DNA of 64,000 bases. Origin: Isoetes taiwanensis. Its lineage: Eukaryota > Streptophyta > Lycopodiopsida > Isoetales > Isoetaceae. The DNA lies in NCBI GenBank assembly GCA_021234155.1, contig JAJEKV010000006.1, positions 5,553,727-5,617,726 on the forward strand. Reading direction: 5' to 3'. Below, one piece after another: positions 34,169 through 44,737 of this stretch. The notes under the pieces are model-generated. The model did no database searches and was not told the DNA's origin. It saw only the letters and a program-made list of their open reading frames with translations. The stretch's first letter is position 1; every line of letters starts with the position of its first letter. A program made the translations under genes and the position numbers.

Positions 34169-36555
34169 TTACTGAGCAGACGGATTCTTACGCTGCTTTT
34201 TTTTCCTCCCCCGTCTCGCCGGCGAAATAAATCCTTGGTCTGAATCATACGGAATAAGAGCGAGCGGGTTGTCCGTCAGGGAGACCTCCGCATCCAGATC
34301 CGCCTCATCAGCCCAAGAGCGTACCCGCGCCACTTTGTCAAGTTCCATCCCCTCCGAAGAGGCCTGGGTGGATGCCACGTCAGAGTCTGACGATTGTACC
34401 CGCTGCCCCCTGGCCAGCCCTGGGTCCCCCTGTCGGTATCGCCGCTGCTCTGCCTGCTCCTGCAGCTGCTGGATGTGGAGCAACTTCTGGGCCACCATAT
34501 GCTGAGACACCGTTGGATCCGAGCTGCCTTGCCCCACAGGAGCGGCCGATGACACGTTACTCGCGGTGGGCCGGGGTGGCCTACCCAGCATAGGCCCAGC
34601 TGCCGCCTGGGTCCTATCCGGAGGCGGCTTCTCTACTGGCATAGAGTGGGGCGGGGCCCCTGTCACATCCCGAAGAACCTCGTGCCTTGCCTCCCGTGAA
34701 GCCCCTGGCACCAGGGCGGGCCTGTACTCGGGGAGCGAACCTGCAAAGACCTGGAGGGCGGGAAATATTCTCCGGATCTCGGCGCCATTCAACAATCTGA
34801 GGGGAAACCGAAAGTACCAATCACCGCTCCTAACCGTCACTGCGGGAGACAATGGGCTATCAGCGGGCAATGCCACGCAAATCTTCGGCTCCCGAACTAT
34901 GGAGTGAGAAATATGCCCTCCGAGCCCATTGGCAATCGCTATCATGAACTCCGGCAGGAGCATATCTGCAGGAAGATCCACCACTTGAAACCAGCAGGGG
35001 ATCTTGAAGGCCGACAGAGATCAGGCACTCACACCAGGTGTGTAATGCTGATAAATCAGGTAATTCCCCCACATGAGGTCAATCCCCCTCGCCACAATCC
35101 TCTCCACCACTGTGGACGCATCGAACATGAGGAGGAAGAAATTATTCCCCAGGAACTTCAGGGACTGAAACGACGAGACACCCAGCCGCTTAAAGTGAGC
35201 TTGCAGCTACCCACCAACTCTCCTTGTGTCCAACACCCCCGTATAATACACCAACACCGCGCAGGAGACAATATTGGAAATGGACTTGAGGTGCTGCTGG
35301 TGGTCTACCACAACGATATTAGCCGGAGGACCAGTGGAGTCCACCTGCAGCTCCCTTCTGTTATGCTGGTTCAAAAAGGCTAGGGCCTCCCCCATTCGGC
35401 CAGTGTCGGCCGGTGCCACAGTTTGCCGAATCCACTCTGAGAACCGCGGGCGTGAAAGCCTGCTAACCGTGTCATTCGTTCGCCAGGCAGGCCGTGCCGC
35501 CTCGACTCACTGCCCCTCGGCCTCCCGCCTCTCCACACTCGGGGTCCTGTGCTCTGCTGGCTTATCTGGATGTTGCGAAGCACCACTACAACCCTCGCCC
35601 AACGGCAAATTGTTCATAGGCTCCGTGACTGCAAAGGGGTCCTCTGGCAGAGTCGAAGCAGACAGACTTGAGCCGCGAAACGGAGTTGCTGTTTCCAATG
35701 GAGGCATGTTGCTCGGAATCTCAAAATCCGCCTCCCCTGCAGCACATGCCATCCGACCCTGAGGGCTCCCTACCGACGCACCAACATGCAGATTGTCCTT
35801 GCTGCCCAACCACTAGAGACCCTTGCCCACCCCCAAGCTGCTGCCCTGTCCAGCCCATCCCCATGCTCTCCACAATCCTGTTCATAGCCATCAGCTGGGA
35901 ACCCGGATGGAGCAGTTCCCTACAATCCTGCCTAGAAGCTTCCGCGGGGGAACTAATTGGGGCCCAGTTCTGTAGAGCGCACAGCCACCGACCCAGCAGG
36001 CCATATCTGCTGCCCACAAGCAGCCGAATTTGTCTCCAGTTCTGTAGAGCGCACAGTCACTGACGCAGCAGGCCCTATCTGCTGCCCATAAGCAGCCGAA
36101 TTTGTCCCAAGTACCTCTGCCGGATTCTGCTGGGCCGCCCTATTGGAATCAGACAATTGAGAAACCGCTTGAAGCAGCTCCCCATCACCTCGTTCAGAAG
36201 TGTCCTCATGCTGAATTGAAGACCCAGCAGATCGATTCTGCTGGGCCGCCCTGTTCACATCTACCGATTGGGAAATCAGTTGAATCGGGTCCCTGCACCC
36301 TTGTGGCAAACTGCCCCCTAAGGAAGCACTTGGCAGCCCAGCAGGCCGGACCTGCTGCCCCAAGGCTACCGGAGTGGACTCCACATCTGCCGCCTCCCCA
36401 CCAAAAAGATCCGCTGAGGCCATACCATGCTGCCGGATTGAAGACCCAGCAGGTCGATTCTGCTGGGCCGCCCTTGCAAGCTTCAGAATTCGCTTAGGAT
36501 TCATCTGATTGATGTTGCCTTCACCTGCCATGGCATTCACGAGATGTGCGCCCAC
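34169..36555 (-). pseudogene. LINE ORF1 (gag-like, DUF4283-type)
   Basis: ORF1 of plant L1 elements is an RNA-binding protein that packages the element's RNA. The frame opens at 36555 or at the in-frame MAGEGNINQMNPKRI slightly downstream. The N-terminal third contains repeated peptides (RAAQQNRPAGSS, RAAQQNRSAGSS; NSAAYGQQIGPA, NSAACGQQIWPA). A DUF4283-like region follows around 35320-34960 (CAVLVYYTGVL, then LKFLGNNFFLLMFDA, then VARGIDLMWGNYLIY), then the 34984-34169 segment ending in a basic GRKKKQRKN tail. Frame changes near 35960, 35770, 35400, 35200 and 34990 are needed to read it through. No zinc knuckle was seen. Confidence 0.85.
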
Positions 36556-36632
36556 CAGATCCGCTCAGATCAGCGCTTGAGTCCGCCGCCTAGGTTCCGC
36601 CGCCATCCTTACCATCAGAACCATCAGAATCC

Positions 36633-37529
36633 GAATGCTCTAGAAAGTTCCAGAATATCCTAAAAAATCTTTAAAAGTTTTAGAATATAAAAGAATCTAG
36701 AGGAAATCTAAGGAAATCTTTCTAGAAAGTTCCAGAATGTTATAGAAAGTTCTAGAATATTCTCTAAAGAGATCATTTTAGAAAGTTTCAAATTATTCTA
36801 GTAAGTTCTAGAATGTTGTAGAAAGTTCTAGAAAGGTCTAGAATATAAGGGAATCTACGAGAATGTAAGGGAATTTACGGGATTGTAAAGGAATCTAAGG
36901 AAATACTTCCAGAAAGTTCTAAGATGTTCTAAAAGTTTCAGAATGTTCTTAAAAGTTCTAGAATGTTCTAGAATAATAAAGGAGTCTAGGAGAATCTAAA
37001 TGAGTCTAAGAAAATCTTCTAAAATATAAGGGAATCTAAGAAAATGTTTATAAGTCTAAAGGAATCTCTTAAAATCTAAGGGAAACTAAGGGAATCTTTA
37101 TAAAATCTACAAGAATCTAAAGGAATCTTGATGAAAGCTTAGAGTATTTAGATGAATCTTCATAGAATCTCTTTGAATTTTATATAATGTAAGGGAATCT
37201 AGGGCAAACTAGGGAGTCTACGGGAATCTAAAAGAATCTAAGCAAATATTGATAAAATCTTACAGAACCCCAAGGAAATCTTAGAGAATCTCATAAAATC
37301 AAAGAGAATATAAGGGAATCTTCATAGAATGTAAGAATCTTATAAAATCTAAGGGAATCCAAGGGAGTCTAAAGAGATTTAACGTAATCTCCATAAAAGC
37401 TTTGAAAATCTAGAAGAATTTTGATGGAAATCTTGACATCCGACCAAACTTCTAGAATGTTCTAAAAAGCTCTAGATAGTTTTAGAAAGTTTTGGAATAT
37501 TCTTGATTGTTTTAGAATGTTGAAAATAG
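36633..37529. repeat. TTCTAGAA/GAATCT array B (heat-shock-element-like)
   Basis: Continuation of array A beyond the LINE. The first 400 bases keep AGTTCTAGAATGTTCTAGAA-type words. The rest drifts to (A/G)GGAATCTAA with GAATCT recurring at about 10-base spacing. Words such as GGAATCTAAGGGAATCT keep direct GAA units 10 bases apart while losing the inverted TTC. No gene lies here. Confidence 0.85.
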
Positions 37530-38290
37530 TCGTGTATAAGCACCTATATATCTATATCTATAACATATATATGTTCTTATGTTTGTCGCGCTTATCCGAC
37601 CGTCCGTTCGAGATCCTATGGCTTACGTGGCTTTGGCACATATCCTATGGCCCTGATGGCTTGGGAGTTTCTATATAGATTCTATATAGACGATCCTACG
37701 GTCCAGGTTGATTTGATCCTGACTGCCGGTCCGAGATCCTACGACTCACGTGACTTGGGGACGTATCCTACGGCCTAAATGGCTTGGGAGTTTCTATATA
37801 GATTCTATATAGACGATCCAACGGTCCAGATCGATCTGATCTCGATCGTTGATCCGAGATCGTATGACTCACGTTGCTTAGAGAAATATCCTATGGTGCA
37901 CATGGCTTTGGGAATTGTATGTAATCGATCCTACGGTCCAGATTATTTTCGATCTTGATCGTTGATCCGAGATCCTACGGCTCATGTTGCTTGGGTTATG
38001 GTGCACATGGCTTTGTGAATTATATTGCTTTAGTTTTTTGCCACATGGGGCGATCTCAGCCCTTGATTAGGTCCAAAATCCAACGGTTCGCGTTGAATGC
38101 CTGGCCCATTAGGAGAGGCTTTTGAAAATTTTATGGTATTGAGGGGATTTTAACCTTGGTCATTGCCCTCCAAACCCTCCATTCCAACCACTAAACTAAA
38201 CATTGATTCATTAAAATAATTACTGTTTTAAATATACTTAAGGGTTTCAAATATACTTAAGGGTAATAATCTAATTAAGATAAAATAAAG
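37530..38290. repeat. Composite repeat unit 2: GATCC-rich repeats and tRNA-like part
   Basis: Four diverged copies of a 110-125-base unit (GATCCTACGGTCCAG..., GATCCGAGATCCTACG..., GGCTTGGGAGTTTCTATATA) fill 37590-38090. On the minus strand 38141-38215 a tRNA-like segment follows (AGTGGTTGGAATGG, then AAGGTTAAAATCCCC), then ATTAAGATAAAATAAAGTAT and array C. Apart from copy number this matches unit 1. Confidence 0.8.
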
Positions 38291-38580
38291 TATAATATTC
38301 TATAGTTCTAGAAAGTTCTATAATGTCCTGGAAGGCTCTAAAAAGCTCTAGAAAGTTCTAGAATCTTCTACATAGTTCTAGAACTAGAAAGTTCCAGAAT
38401 ATTTTAGAAAGTTCCAAAAAGTTTTAGAATATAAGAGAATTTAGGGAGAATCTAAGAGAATTCTTCTAGAAAGTTCCAAAATTTTGTAGAAAGTTCATGA
38501 AAGGGAATCTACGGAATCCTTCTAGAAAGTTCCAAATTGTTCTAGTAAGTTCTAGAATGTTTGAGGAAGTTCTATACAAA
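38291..38580. repeat. TTCTAGAA array C (heat-shock-element-like)
   Basis: AGTTCTAGAAAGTTCTA words at 10-base spacing, more decayed than array A, ending next to a LINE fragment at 38595. Confidence 0.8.
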
Positions 38581-38594
38581 TTTTGCCTTATCTA

Positions 38595-39005
38595 ATTTTT
38601 TTTTTTGAAGAACGTGTTTTACTTCATATTATACACTCAAAATATTACAAAGTACTTCCAGAACCATATTGGAATTTTAATACGATCAGGCCAATTGGAG
38701 ATCTGAAAGCAATTATACAACTTCTTACGAATTTCTTGAAGCACCACCTGAGAAGAAATACGCTTATCATAAAAGACCTTTCTTCGCCTTCGCTTCCATA
38801 CACTCCATATTAGCCAAGACTTTACCATGTGAAATGCAATCCTTTTAGAAGCAGTCCACTGATTTGGATAAATACCCAAAAGAAAGTGCTGACTATCCAA
38901 AGATACTCCAAAAAGAGAATGCAGCCAGGACCTAAGACTACTCAGCTCTGCACACAAATATAAACAGTGCTCCAATGTTTCAATGCACCGCTCACAATGG
39001 ATTCC
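38595..39005 (-). mobile_element. 5'-truncated L1-type LINE, 3' end only
   Basis: On the minus strand the frame (38975-38637) carries CERCIETLEHCLYLCAEL, then WTASKRIAFHMVKSWLIWSVWKRRRRKVFYDK. This matches the C-terminal zinc-binding part of the LINE at 22701-23120 (SLAFHLCKAWLVWLIWKRRRMKVF). A poly(A), seen as T at 38598-38607, marks its 3' end. No target-site duplication was found. Confidence 0.85.
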
Positions 39006-39335
39006 GATGAGGTGGAGATGCTATGTGGATAGGCTAGGAGGGCAGGAAATTAAAGGCTGTTGGCTTCATTGGGCTGGTGTGCTAAAAAAAAAAAACCTTC
39101 TTAGGCATTTAAGCTTAATATTATTAATTTAGACACAGGTTTTTGCAAGGCCAAGTTTGTCTTTAGGCTTAGATTTTTGCAAGGTCAAATTTTTAGGCTT
39201 TCAAAGTCTTAGTGCCATTCAACATGTAAAGAAATGGCAAAGTAGTGGAATGTTACATATCTATATCAGTTTGTATGTGCAATGCTTAAGAAAAAAAGAG
39301 CATTAGACTTTTTCTTTACATTTGAATGACACGCT
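39006..39335. other. No gene recognised
   Basis: Short AT-rich spacer. TTTTTGCAAGG(C/T)CAA with a TTTAGGCTT word occurs twice near 39137-39200. Confidence 0.5.
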
Positions 39336-40980
39336 ATGTGTGGGAGCCTGAAGGAAGCACACACCAGTCTATGTAATGTTTTAGACCGGGATGTTGTGAC
39401 ATGTCGTATAGTGATCTCAGGTTATGCTAAGAGTGATGAAACCAAACTTGCTTTTGATTGTTTTGAAGAAATGGTTTTGGAAGGCATAATGCCAAACAAA
39501 CTCACATTTCTGAGCATCTTACATGCATGTAGTAGTATGCAAGACGCAAAGTGTGGAAAGCCTTATCACAATTGGATTATTAAATTCCAACTTTCACTCG
39601 CATCTTGTCTTGGAGAATACACTTGTGGATATGTACGTAAAACGTATGTGCATGTATGTGTAGTTATCCACAACGAGGTTATCAAAATTGGGTTGCAATA
39701 TGACATTGTAGTGGGGAGCTGTCTTGTTGATATATATGCCAAGTGTGGAAGCCTAGAAGAAGCATATGCAGTTTTTGAAGTTTTGTCAAATCCAAACATT
39801 ATAACCTGGAATATATTAATCTCTTGGTATGCCAAGCATGGCAAAGGTGCCAATGCATTTGAATGTTTTTACAAAATGCAAGAAGATGGTATCAAGCCTG
39901 ATAAAGTCACATTTTTAAATATCTCAAAAGCATGTATTGCCTTGGTAGATATAAACCTTGCAAGGTTTATTTACATTAATCATTGCTCATAAACCACACT
40001 TGGATATTGCTGTGGGAAATACTCTTGTTGATGTTTATGCCAAATGTTCGAGTTTGGAACATTGTCTCATGGGGTTCAATGATCGCAGCTGGTGCTCATG
40101 AGGAACGCATCCTTCTTGGCTTGAAACATGTTGAGCTGATGGAACAAGAAGGCATGAGACCAAATACAGTTATTTATTGCAGCATATTGAAAGCATGTGC
40201 AAGAAATGGATCTATAGAGCAGGGATGAATTATTCATGAGCATATTATGAACTGTGGAGGTTATGCTGACATTATGATTGGCAATAACCTTGTTCATATG
40301 TATGGCAAATGTGGCTTTCTAGAAGAGGCACATAAAATTTTCAGCAAACAGCAGGAGAATGTTGCATTATGGGAGGCAATGATAACAGCTTGTGTTTATG
40401 ATGTTAAAAGCTCTCTTGTTATTTATTATTTTCAAGAGATGCAAGAGGAGGGTTTGAAAGCAGATCCAAATGCGTTCCTAAGCATTCTGATAGCACGTGG
40501 CAGCACACAAGCACTAGAGCATGGTAGGCTTATTCATGACCTGCTTATTAGCAGAGGACTACTTACTGATGTGGCATTGCAGAATGCCGTAATTGATATG
40601 TATGCTATGTGTGGGAGCCTAAAGGAAGCACGCAACAGTCTATGTAATGTTTTAGACCGGGATGTTGTGACATGGAGTATAGTGATTTCAGGTTATGCTA
40701 AGAGTCATGAAACCAAACTTGCTTTTGATTGTTTTGAAGAAATGGTTTTGGAATGCCAAACAAAGTCACATTTCTGAGCATCTTACATGCATGTAGTAGT
40801 ATGCAAGACGCAAAGCGTGGAAAGCTTCATCACAGTTGGATTATTAAATTCCAACTTCATTTGCATCTTGTCTTGGGGAACACACTTGTGGATATGTACC
40901 TAAAATGTATGTGCATGGGAGAAGCTCATGAAGTTTTTGTATCACTGCCGGATGAAATGTGGTTTCCTGGACTGCATTGA
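39336..40980 (+). pseudogene. PPR protein gene fragment with internal duplication
   Basis: PPR proteins are RNA-binding organelle factors built of about 35-residue repeats. Typical repeats are visible: CLVDIYAKCGSLEEAYAVFEV, then NIITWNILISWYAKHGKG, then MQEDGIKPDKVTFLNISKAC, and LVHMYGKCGFLEEAHKIF, suggesting the PLS class common in land plants. It needs three frames, with a frame change near 39985, a TGA at 40226-40228 and another frame change near 40750. The segment from 39336 to about 39600 recurs at about 40604-40860 (MCGSLKEA(H/R), then NVLDRDVVT). The second copy lacks seven bases (GGCATAA) that the first keeps at about 39483, which causes the last frameshift. No start, targeting peptide or DYW domain is seen. 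Confidence 0.9.
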
Positions 40981-41947
40981 TTCCAGGACATGCATAGCAA
41001 GGCAATATTGCACAGGCCATGCATTATCTTCTCTGGCAGTTCTTTTCACTTTTCGTAGATGTTTGTTATTTTTGAAATTGGTGATCCCAAGGATATGGCC
41101 TAGACTGTCTGATCCTCAGCATGAGCTATATTATATCCCTGACCAACGATCAGGATAGCCAAAAAGTAAGATCTAGCCATAAAGCAAGATTCCCCGAAAA
41201 AAACAAATACGATGATAAATGGTTGGCTCCAAAAATTGCAAAAACTTTTCCAAAAAAAAAAAAATCCACCACCAAAACCATCAAGCAACTACAACTGCAA
41301 GATTGCCCAGTATGCCAAGGATATGCCAAAACTAACTTCTTAACTAATGAAATGCCTCTTAATCAGAGGCAACCCAGAAAATGTAATGTATCGCACAACA
41401 CCAAGTTTTAATGTAATCTATCTCACAACACCAAGAATTAAAGTATATATCAAATTGCTTCTGGTAAAGATACCAAATTTCCTTTAAAAGGGAAAAAAAT
41501 ACCACAATATTTCTTTTACCAATACAAGCAAGAAAAGTCTAAATCCAAGACCTCTAGACATTACCTACATTTTTTTCTCCACCACAAAAAGAAAAGTCTT
41601 ATATCTAAGACCTCTAGACATTACTCTATTTCAATTATCATAATTGTGAGCAGATCTTCAATTTAGTTTAATTCAATTCTTCAAATGCAGAGGAAAGATC
41701 TAACATGGAGTACATCAAGCATTTCAAAAATTAAAGAAAAAAAGACATACTTTTTGACATCTATATTAAGGCATCCAGCACAACAATAGTAGCTATTAAT
41801 TTAGGGCGTTGAGGACATTTTGTAGATTAGAGATTGCTGATCAAAAGAGAAGTTCCGCACACAACAAAAGAAAATTGATCAACAATGCTTGTGTGACTAT
41901 AGCACAAGAGATTTCGCCAAATGTGCATTCCCTTATTCTAGAAAATC
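40981..41947. other. No gene recognised
   Basis: AT-rich. A 96-codon frame at 41121-41411, rich in Lys with one CPVC pair, resembles nothing known to me. Two diverged copies of an AAGTCTxxATCxAAGACCTCTAGACATTAC word lie at about 41535-41635. Confidence 0.45.
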
Positions 41948-42113
41948 CTTGTTCACTTTTTGAATATGCAAAATACCCGACCTCTTTGCCAACAACATTC
42001 AGCACCCCAAGCTTATCGTTATGAGAGTGTAATCCTTGTTCACTTTTTTAATATGCAAAGTATCAGACCTCGTTGCCAACAACATTCAGCTCCTCAAGCT
42101 TATCGTTATGAGA
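41948..42113. repeat. 83-bp tandem duplication at the end of the dioxygenase pseudogene
   Basis: TTGTTCACTTTTT, then ATATGCAAA, GACCTC, TTGCCAACAACATTCAGC and AAGCTTATCGTTATGAGAGTGT occur twice in a row (about 41948-42030 and 42031-42113). On the minus strand this is the last coding stretch of the dioxygenase-like gene, so its C-terminal end has been duplicated. Confidence 0.85.
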
Positions 42114-42952
42114 GTGTGTAAAACCCATCTTTCTTTCCTCATGCACTGTTTCTAGAGATCTAAATACCATAACCTAAGCTCTGCGCCAGCTATCAGAACT
42201 AAAATTTCCACCGGATCCATGGAGCAAACGTTCATGATGTACTGTCACATCGCCGCGCCTTATTTCCATAAATTTTGGCTTATCATTAGCAGCTAATGTT
42301 GCAGCCAATGTATGAGATTTTTCTCTAACCCCATGAGGAGGTCCATGATGTCTAAGTTTTTTCTCTAGATGTGTTCATGGAACAAATTGTAAGCAACCAT
42401 TCTGTATTATTGCATCATCAATAGCAAGCCAAAAAAAAGTTGTTCTTTTATCCTTTGTAACTGACCAATATGCTAGATCTTGATGTCTGTTAAGACCACT
42501 TATTATGAAACTAAAAGGGAGAAAGAAAATGCACATGTTCTTATATTCTGATACTAATACCATTTGAACTATGCATCAGGCTTATTGGGTGGTTTAGCTA
42601 GCAACGGGTTATAATCAAATGTCATATCAGATCCCAACAGTTGTTTAGCTATTGAAGCTGCCCTTCGCTCATATATATTCCCTTTATTATATCTGACAAA
42701 AGCCAACTACTTAATAAAAAAAAATTGCAAATCGCGTATGCCATAGTGCAGGATCTCTGCACATGTGTAGCAAGCAATCTAAGAAACTAACTTGAAAGGT
42801 ACCATTATGTTAATGATGGAGTAGCTTTCAACAAGTTTGCTATAATCTGAGGACATGTCACAAAAATCTTTGCCTTCAACAGGAATCTCACGCCTTAAAA
42901 ATGCCATGAAGTGCTTCTCCATATCAGCCATTTCTTCTTCAGATAATATTCC
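42063..42952 (-). pseudogene. Phytanoyl-CoA dioxygenase (PhyH)-like gene, broken
   Basis: PhyH proteins are Fe(II)/2-oxoglutarate oxygenases. On the minus strand an exon at about 42952-42795 (after TGCTCTTGCAG) reads GILSEEEMADMEKHF, then EIPVEGKDFCDMSSDYSK and SIINIMVP. A second exon at about 42510-42063 reads RHQDLAYW, WLAIDDAIIQNGCLQFVP, EIRRGDVTVHHERLLHGSGG and RKMGFTHSHND. HQD and the later His of LLHGSGG are the iron ligands. The residues expected between the two exons are missing. TGA at 42375-42377 stands where Gly follows FVP, and TAG at 42174-42176 stands where Tyr follows WRRA. Two nonsense codons and a missing exon make it a pseudogene. Confidence 0.85.
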
Positions 42953-44053
42953 CTGCAAGAGCAACTGTGGTTTCTTGTACTGCAATTCGTGGAGGATGTG
43001 TTGAATACAGTAAAGACTTTTTGGCTCTTGACTTATTTGGGAGGATGCAATATGTAGCATTATAACAGGGGGTTTTTTTTGTAATTTTATACGCTTTTTG
43101 GCATGGTTTTCATATGATTTCATGGGCGTATTGCATGAGGCATACTAATCAGTATATCTAGAGTGCACATTGGATTTTTATATTTGAATGGCGTTTTAGC
43201 TATGGTTTTGCAATGGTTGCGCATTATATAGTTCCTATTCACAAAAGAATTATTTGTATTAATTTCTTGAACAGCATGCAAGCATCGGGGATCTCTGCTT
43301 TAGGGTTTATGTCGATCTCTGCTCTAGGGTTTGTGTAGGAAAGGGGTTTTGCAGCAATTCATGGGATCTCGCAATAGATGGCAAAGGCAGGACACCATCG
43401 AACTCGTCTGTGGCAGGCACATGGGGCTTGGTTTGTGTTTCAATGGGTTGTGGGAAAACCATCAGAATCGGTCCAAATTATGCTTCCAGCAACCTTCTGC
43501 AGCAGCAACACTTGCTAAGGATTATGGTATCTATCCACCTCTGGGTTGTGGCCGATTTTGAATCTGTACCCGCACCTAATCCATAAAATCATGCTATACA
43601 TATCCATTAAAGCGATAAACTTTTTTGAATGGGCATTGCACAGCAGATAGGCACAGCAGATGCGGCATTAGCGGATGCATCGGCACAGCAGATGCGGCAT
43701 TAGGGGATGCAGTCGAGAAGCTTTATCATTTGCCTTAACAAAGGCAACATCGAAATGTTGATTCAGGATTATGCGCTGTTAGTCTGAAGCAGGTCTCAGA
43801 GTTTCTTCTATTTGAAGCCGAACTCCAACTATCTAATATCTGGTATAGCTTTGTTTCTATGGGTTTGAATATCTGATATGTTTATATCTTGAAGAGCTGC
43901 TAATGATATTCGTGGGACTCCTTGTGTTCAGAAAGAAATGGCATCAATATCTTGTTCAGATCTTATTCCAATGTCAGTATACTCTAGAGTTTCATGATTC
44001 CAATTTCATATACTACCTACAGACCCGTTTTCATTATTGTCCTTATTTTGTAG
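42953..44053. other. No gene recognised
   Basis: No exon identified. The stretch before the cyclin T exon was searched for the N-terminal half of a cyclin box and none was found. A direct repeat of GGCACAGCAGATGCGGCATTAG lies near 43648-43705. Confidence 0.45.
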
Positions 44054-44737
44054 ATGGCTGCCACTATCTGTATGTTTCTGGCGGGCAAAGAAGAAACACC
44101 TAGACAACTAAAGGATGTTATACTTGTGTCATATGAGATCCGCAACAACAAAGATTTAGCTGCTTGTGAGAGAATGAAGTGGCAGAAGGTATTTCATGTC
44201 AAGTTTTATAACCTGTTGTCTATTTGATCTTATGGGTTGTATCATTTCAGTCTTTGCACCTGTTTAATCTAGATGCATTTCTGATCAGGGGGTTTATGAT
44301 GCACAACGTGAGCTCGTTGTTGTTGGGGAGCGCTTGGTGCTGACGACATTGGGCTTTGATCTGAATATTCATCATTCATACAAACCACTGGTTGCAGCTA
44401 TCAAGAAGTTCAAAATTGCCCAAAATGCTGCCCTAGCACAAGTGGCATGGAACTTTCTCAATGACGGGTAAGTAATTTGATTTGCACAGTAGGCAATTCA
44501 CTGCTTATTAGCGTACGTCCAACCAAAGTAAAAGGAAGGAAGTTCTTTCCTTTAATTTTAGCACACTGGAATGAAGCAGTGTAAGGGATGTGCGCAGAAT
44601 CGCTCTGCCTGCGATTTAAACCTCACCACATTGCTGCCGATGCCATCTTCCTAGCGGCTAAGTTCCTGAAGCTGCCATCTGATGGGAAGAAGGATTGGTG
44701 CCAAGAATTTGGGGGAATATGGAATACTAGTTTCTAG
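44054..44737 (+). pseudogene. Cyclin T-like cyclin box fragment
   Basis: Cyclin T pairs with CDK9-type kinase in P-TEFb to release RNA polymerase II. Exon 44054-44188 reads [20 protein letters not shown], then [12 protein letters not shown]. Intron 44189-44288 is GT-AG in phase 0. Exon 44289 to about 44467 reads [20 protein letters not shown], then [20 protein letters not shown] and [15 protein letters not shown] last exon from about 44590 reads [20 protein letters not shown], then [11 protein letters not shown], and stops at TAG 44735. Compared with plant cyclin T, the first part of the cyclin box is absent, GKVEET has lost Val, and the frame runs out soon after PSDG. No start exon was found, so this looks like a partial, dead copy. 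Confidence 0.85.

Larger units (their letters stand above)
22502..36632 (-). mobile_element. Near full-length L1-type LINE, split by a CACTA-like element
   Basis: The LINE lies on the minus strand between two exact copies of GAATGCTCTAGAAAGTT (22485-22501 and 36633-36649), with its poly(A) at 22502-22510. Without the inserted DNA transposon (25550-33875 plus one 3-bp duplication) it is about 5.8 kb. In order it has a 5' leader, ORF1 (36555 to 34169), and ORF2 with endonuclease, reverse transcriptase and zinc-binding end (34163 to 22701). Its GC-rich sequence contrasts with the AT-rich flanks. Frameshifts, a nonsense codon and a deletion in the polymerase make it inactive. Confidence 0.95.

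Noticed and set aside
41121-41411. Lys-rich 96-codon frame with one CPVC pair
   Set aside because: A single Cys pair is not enough for a zinc-finger call and no splice context is evident.
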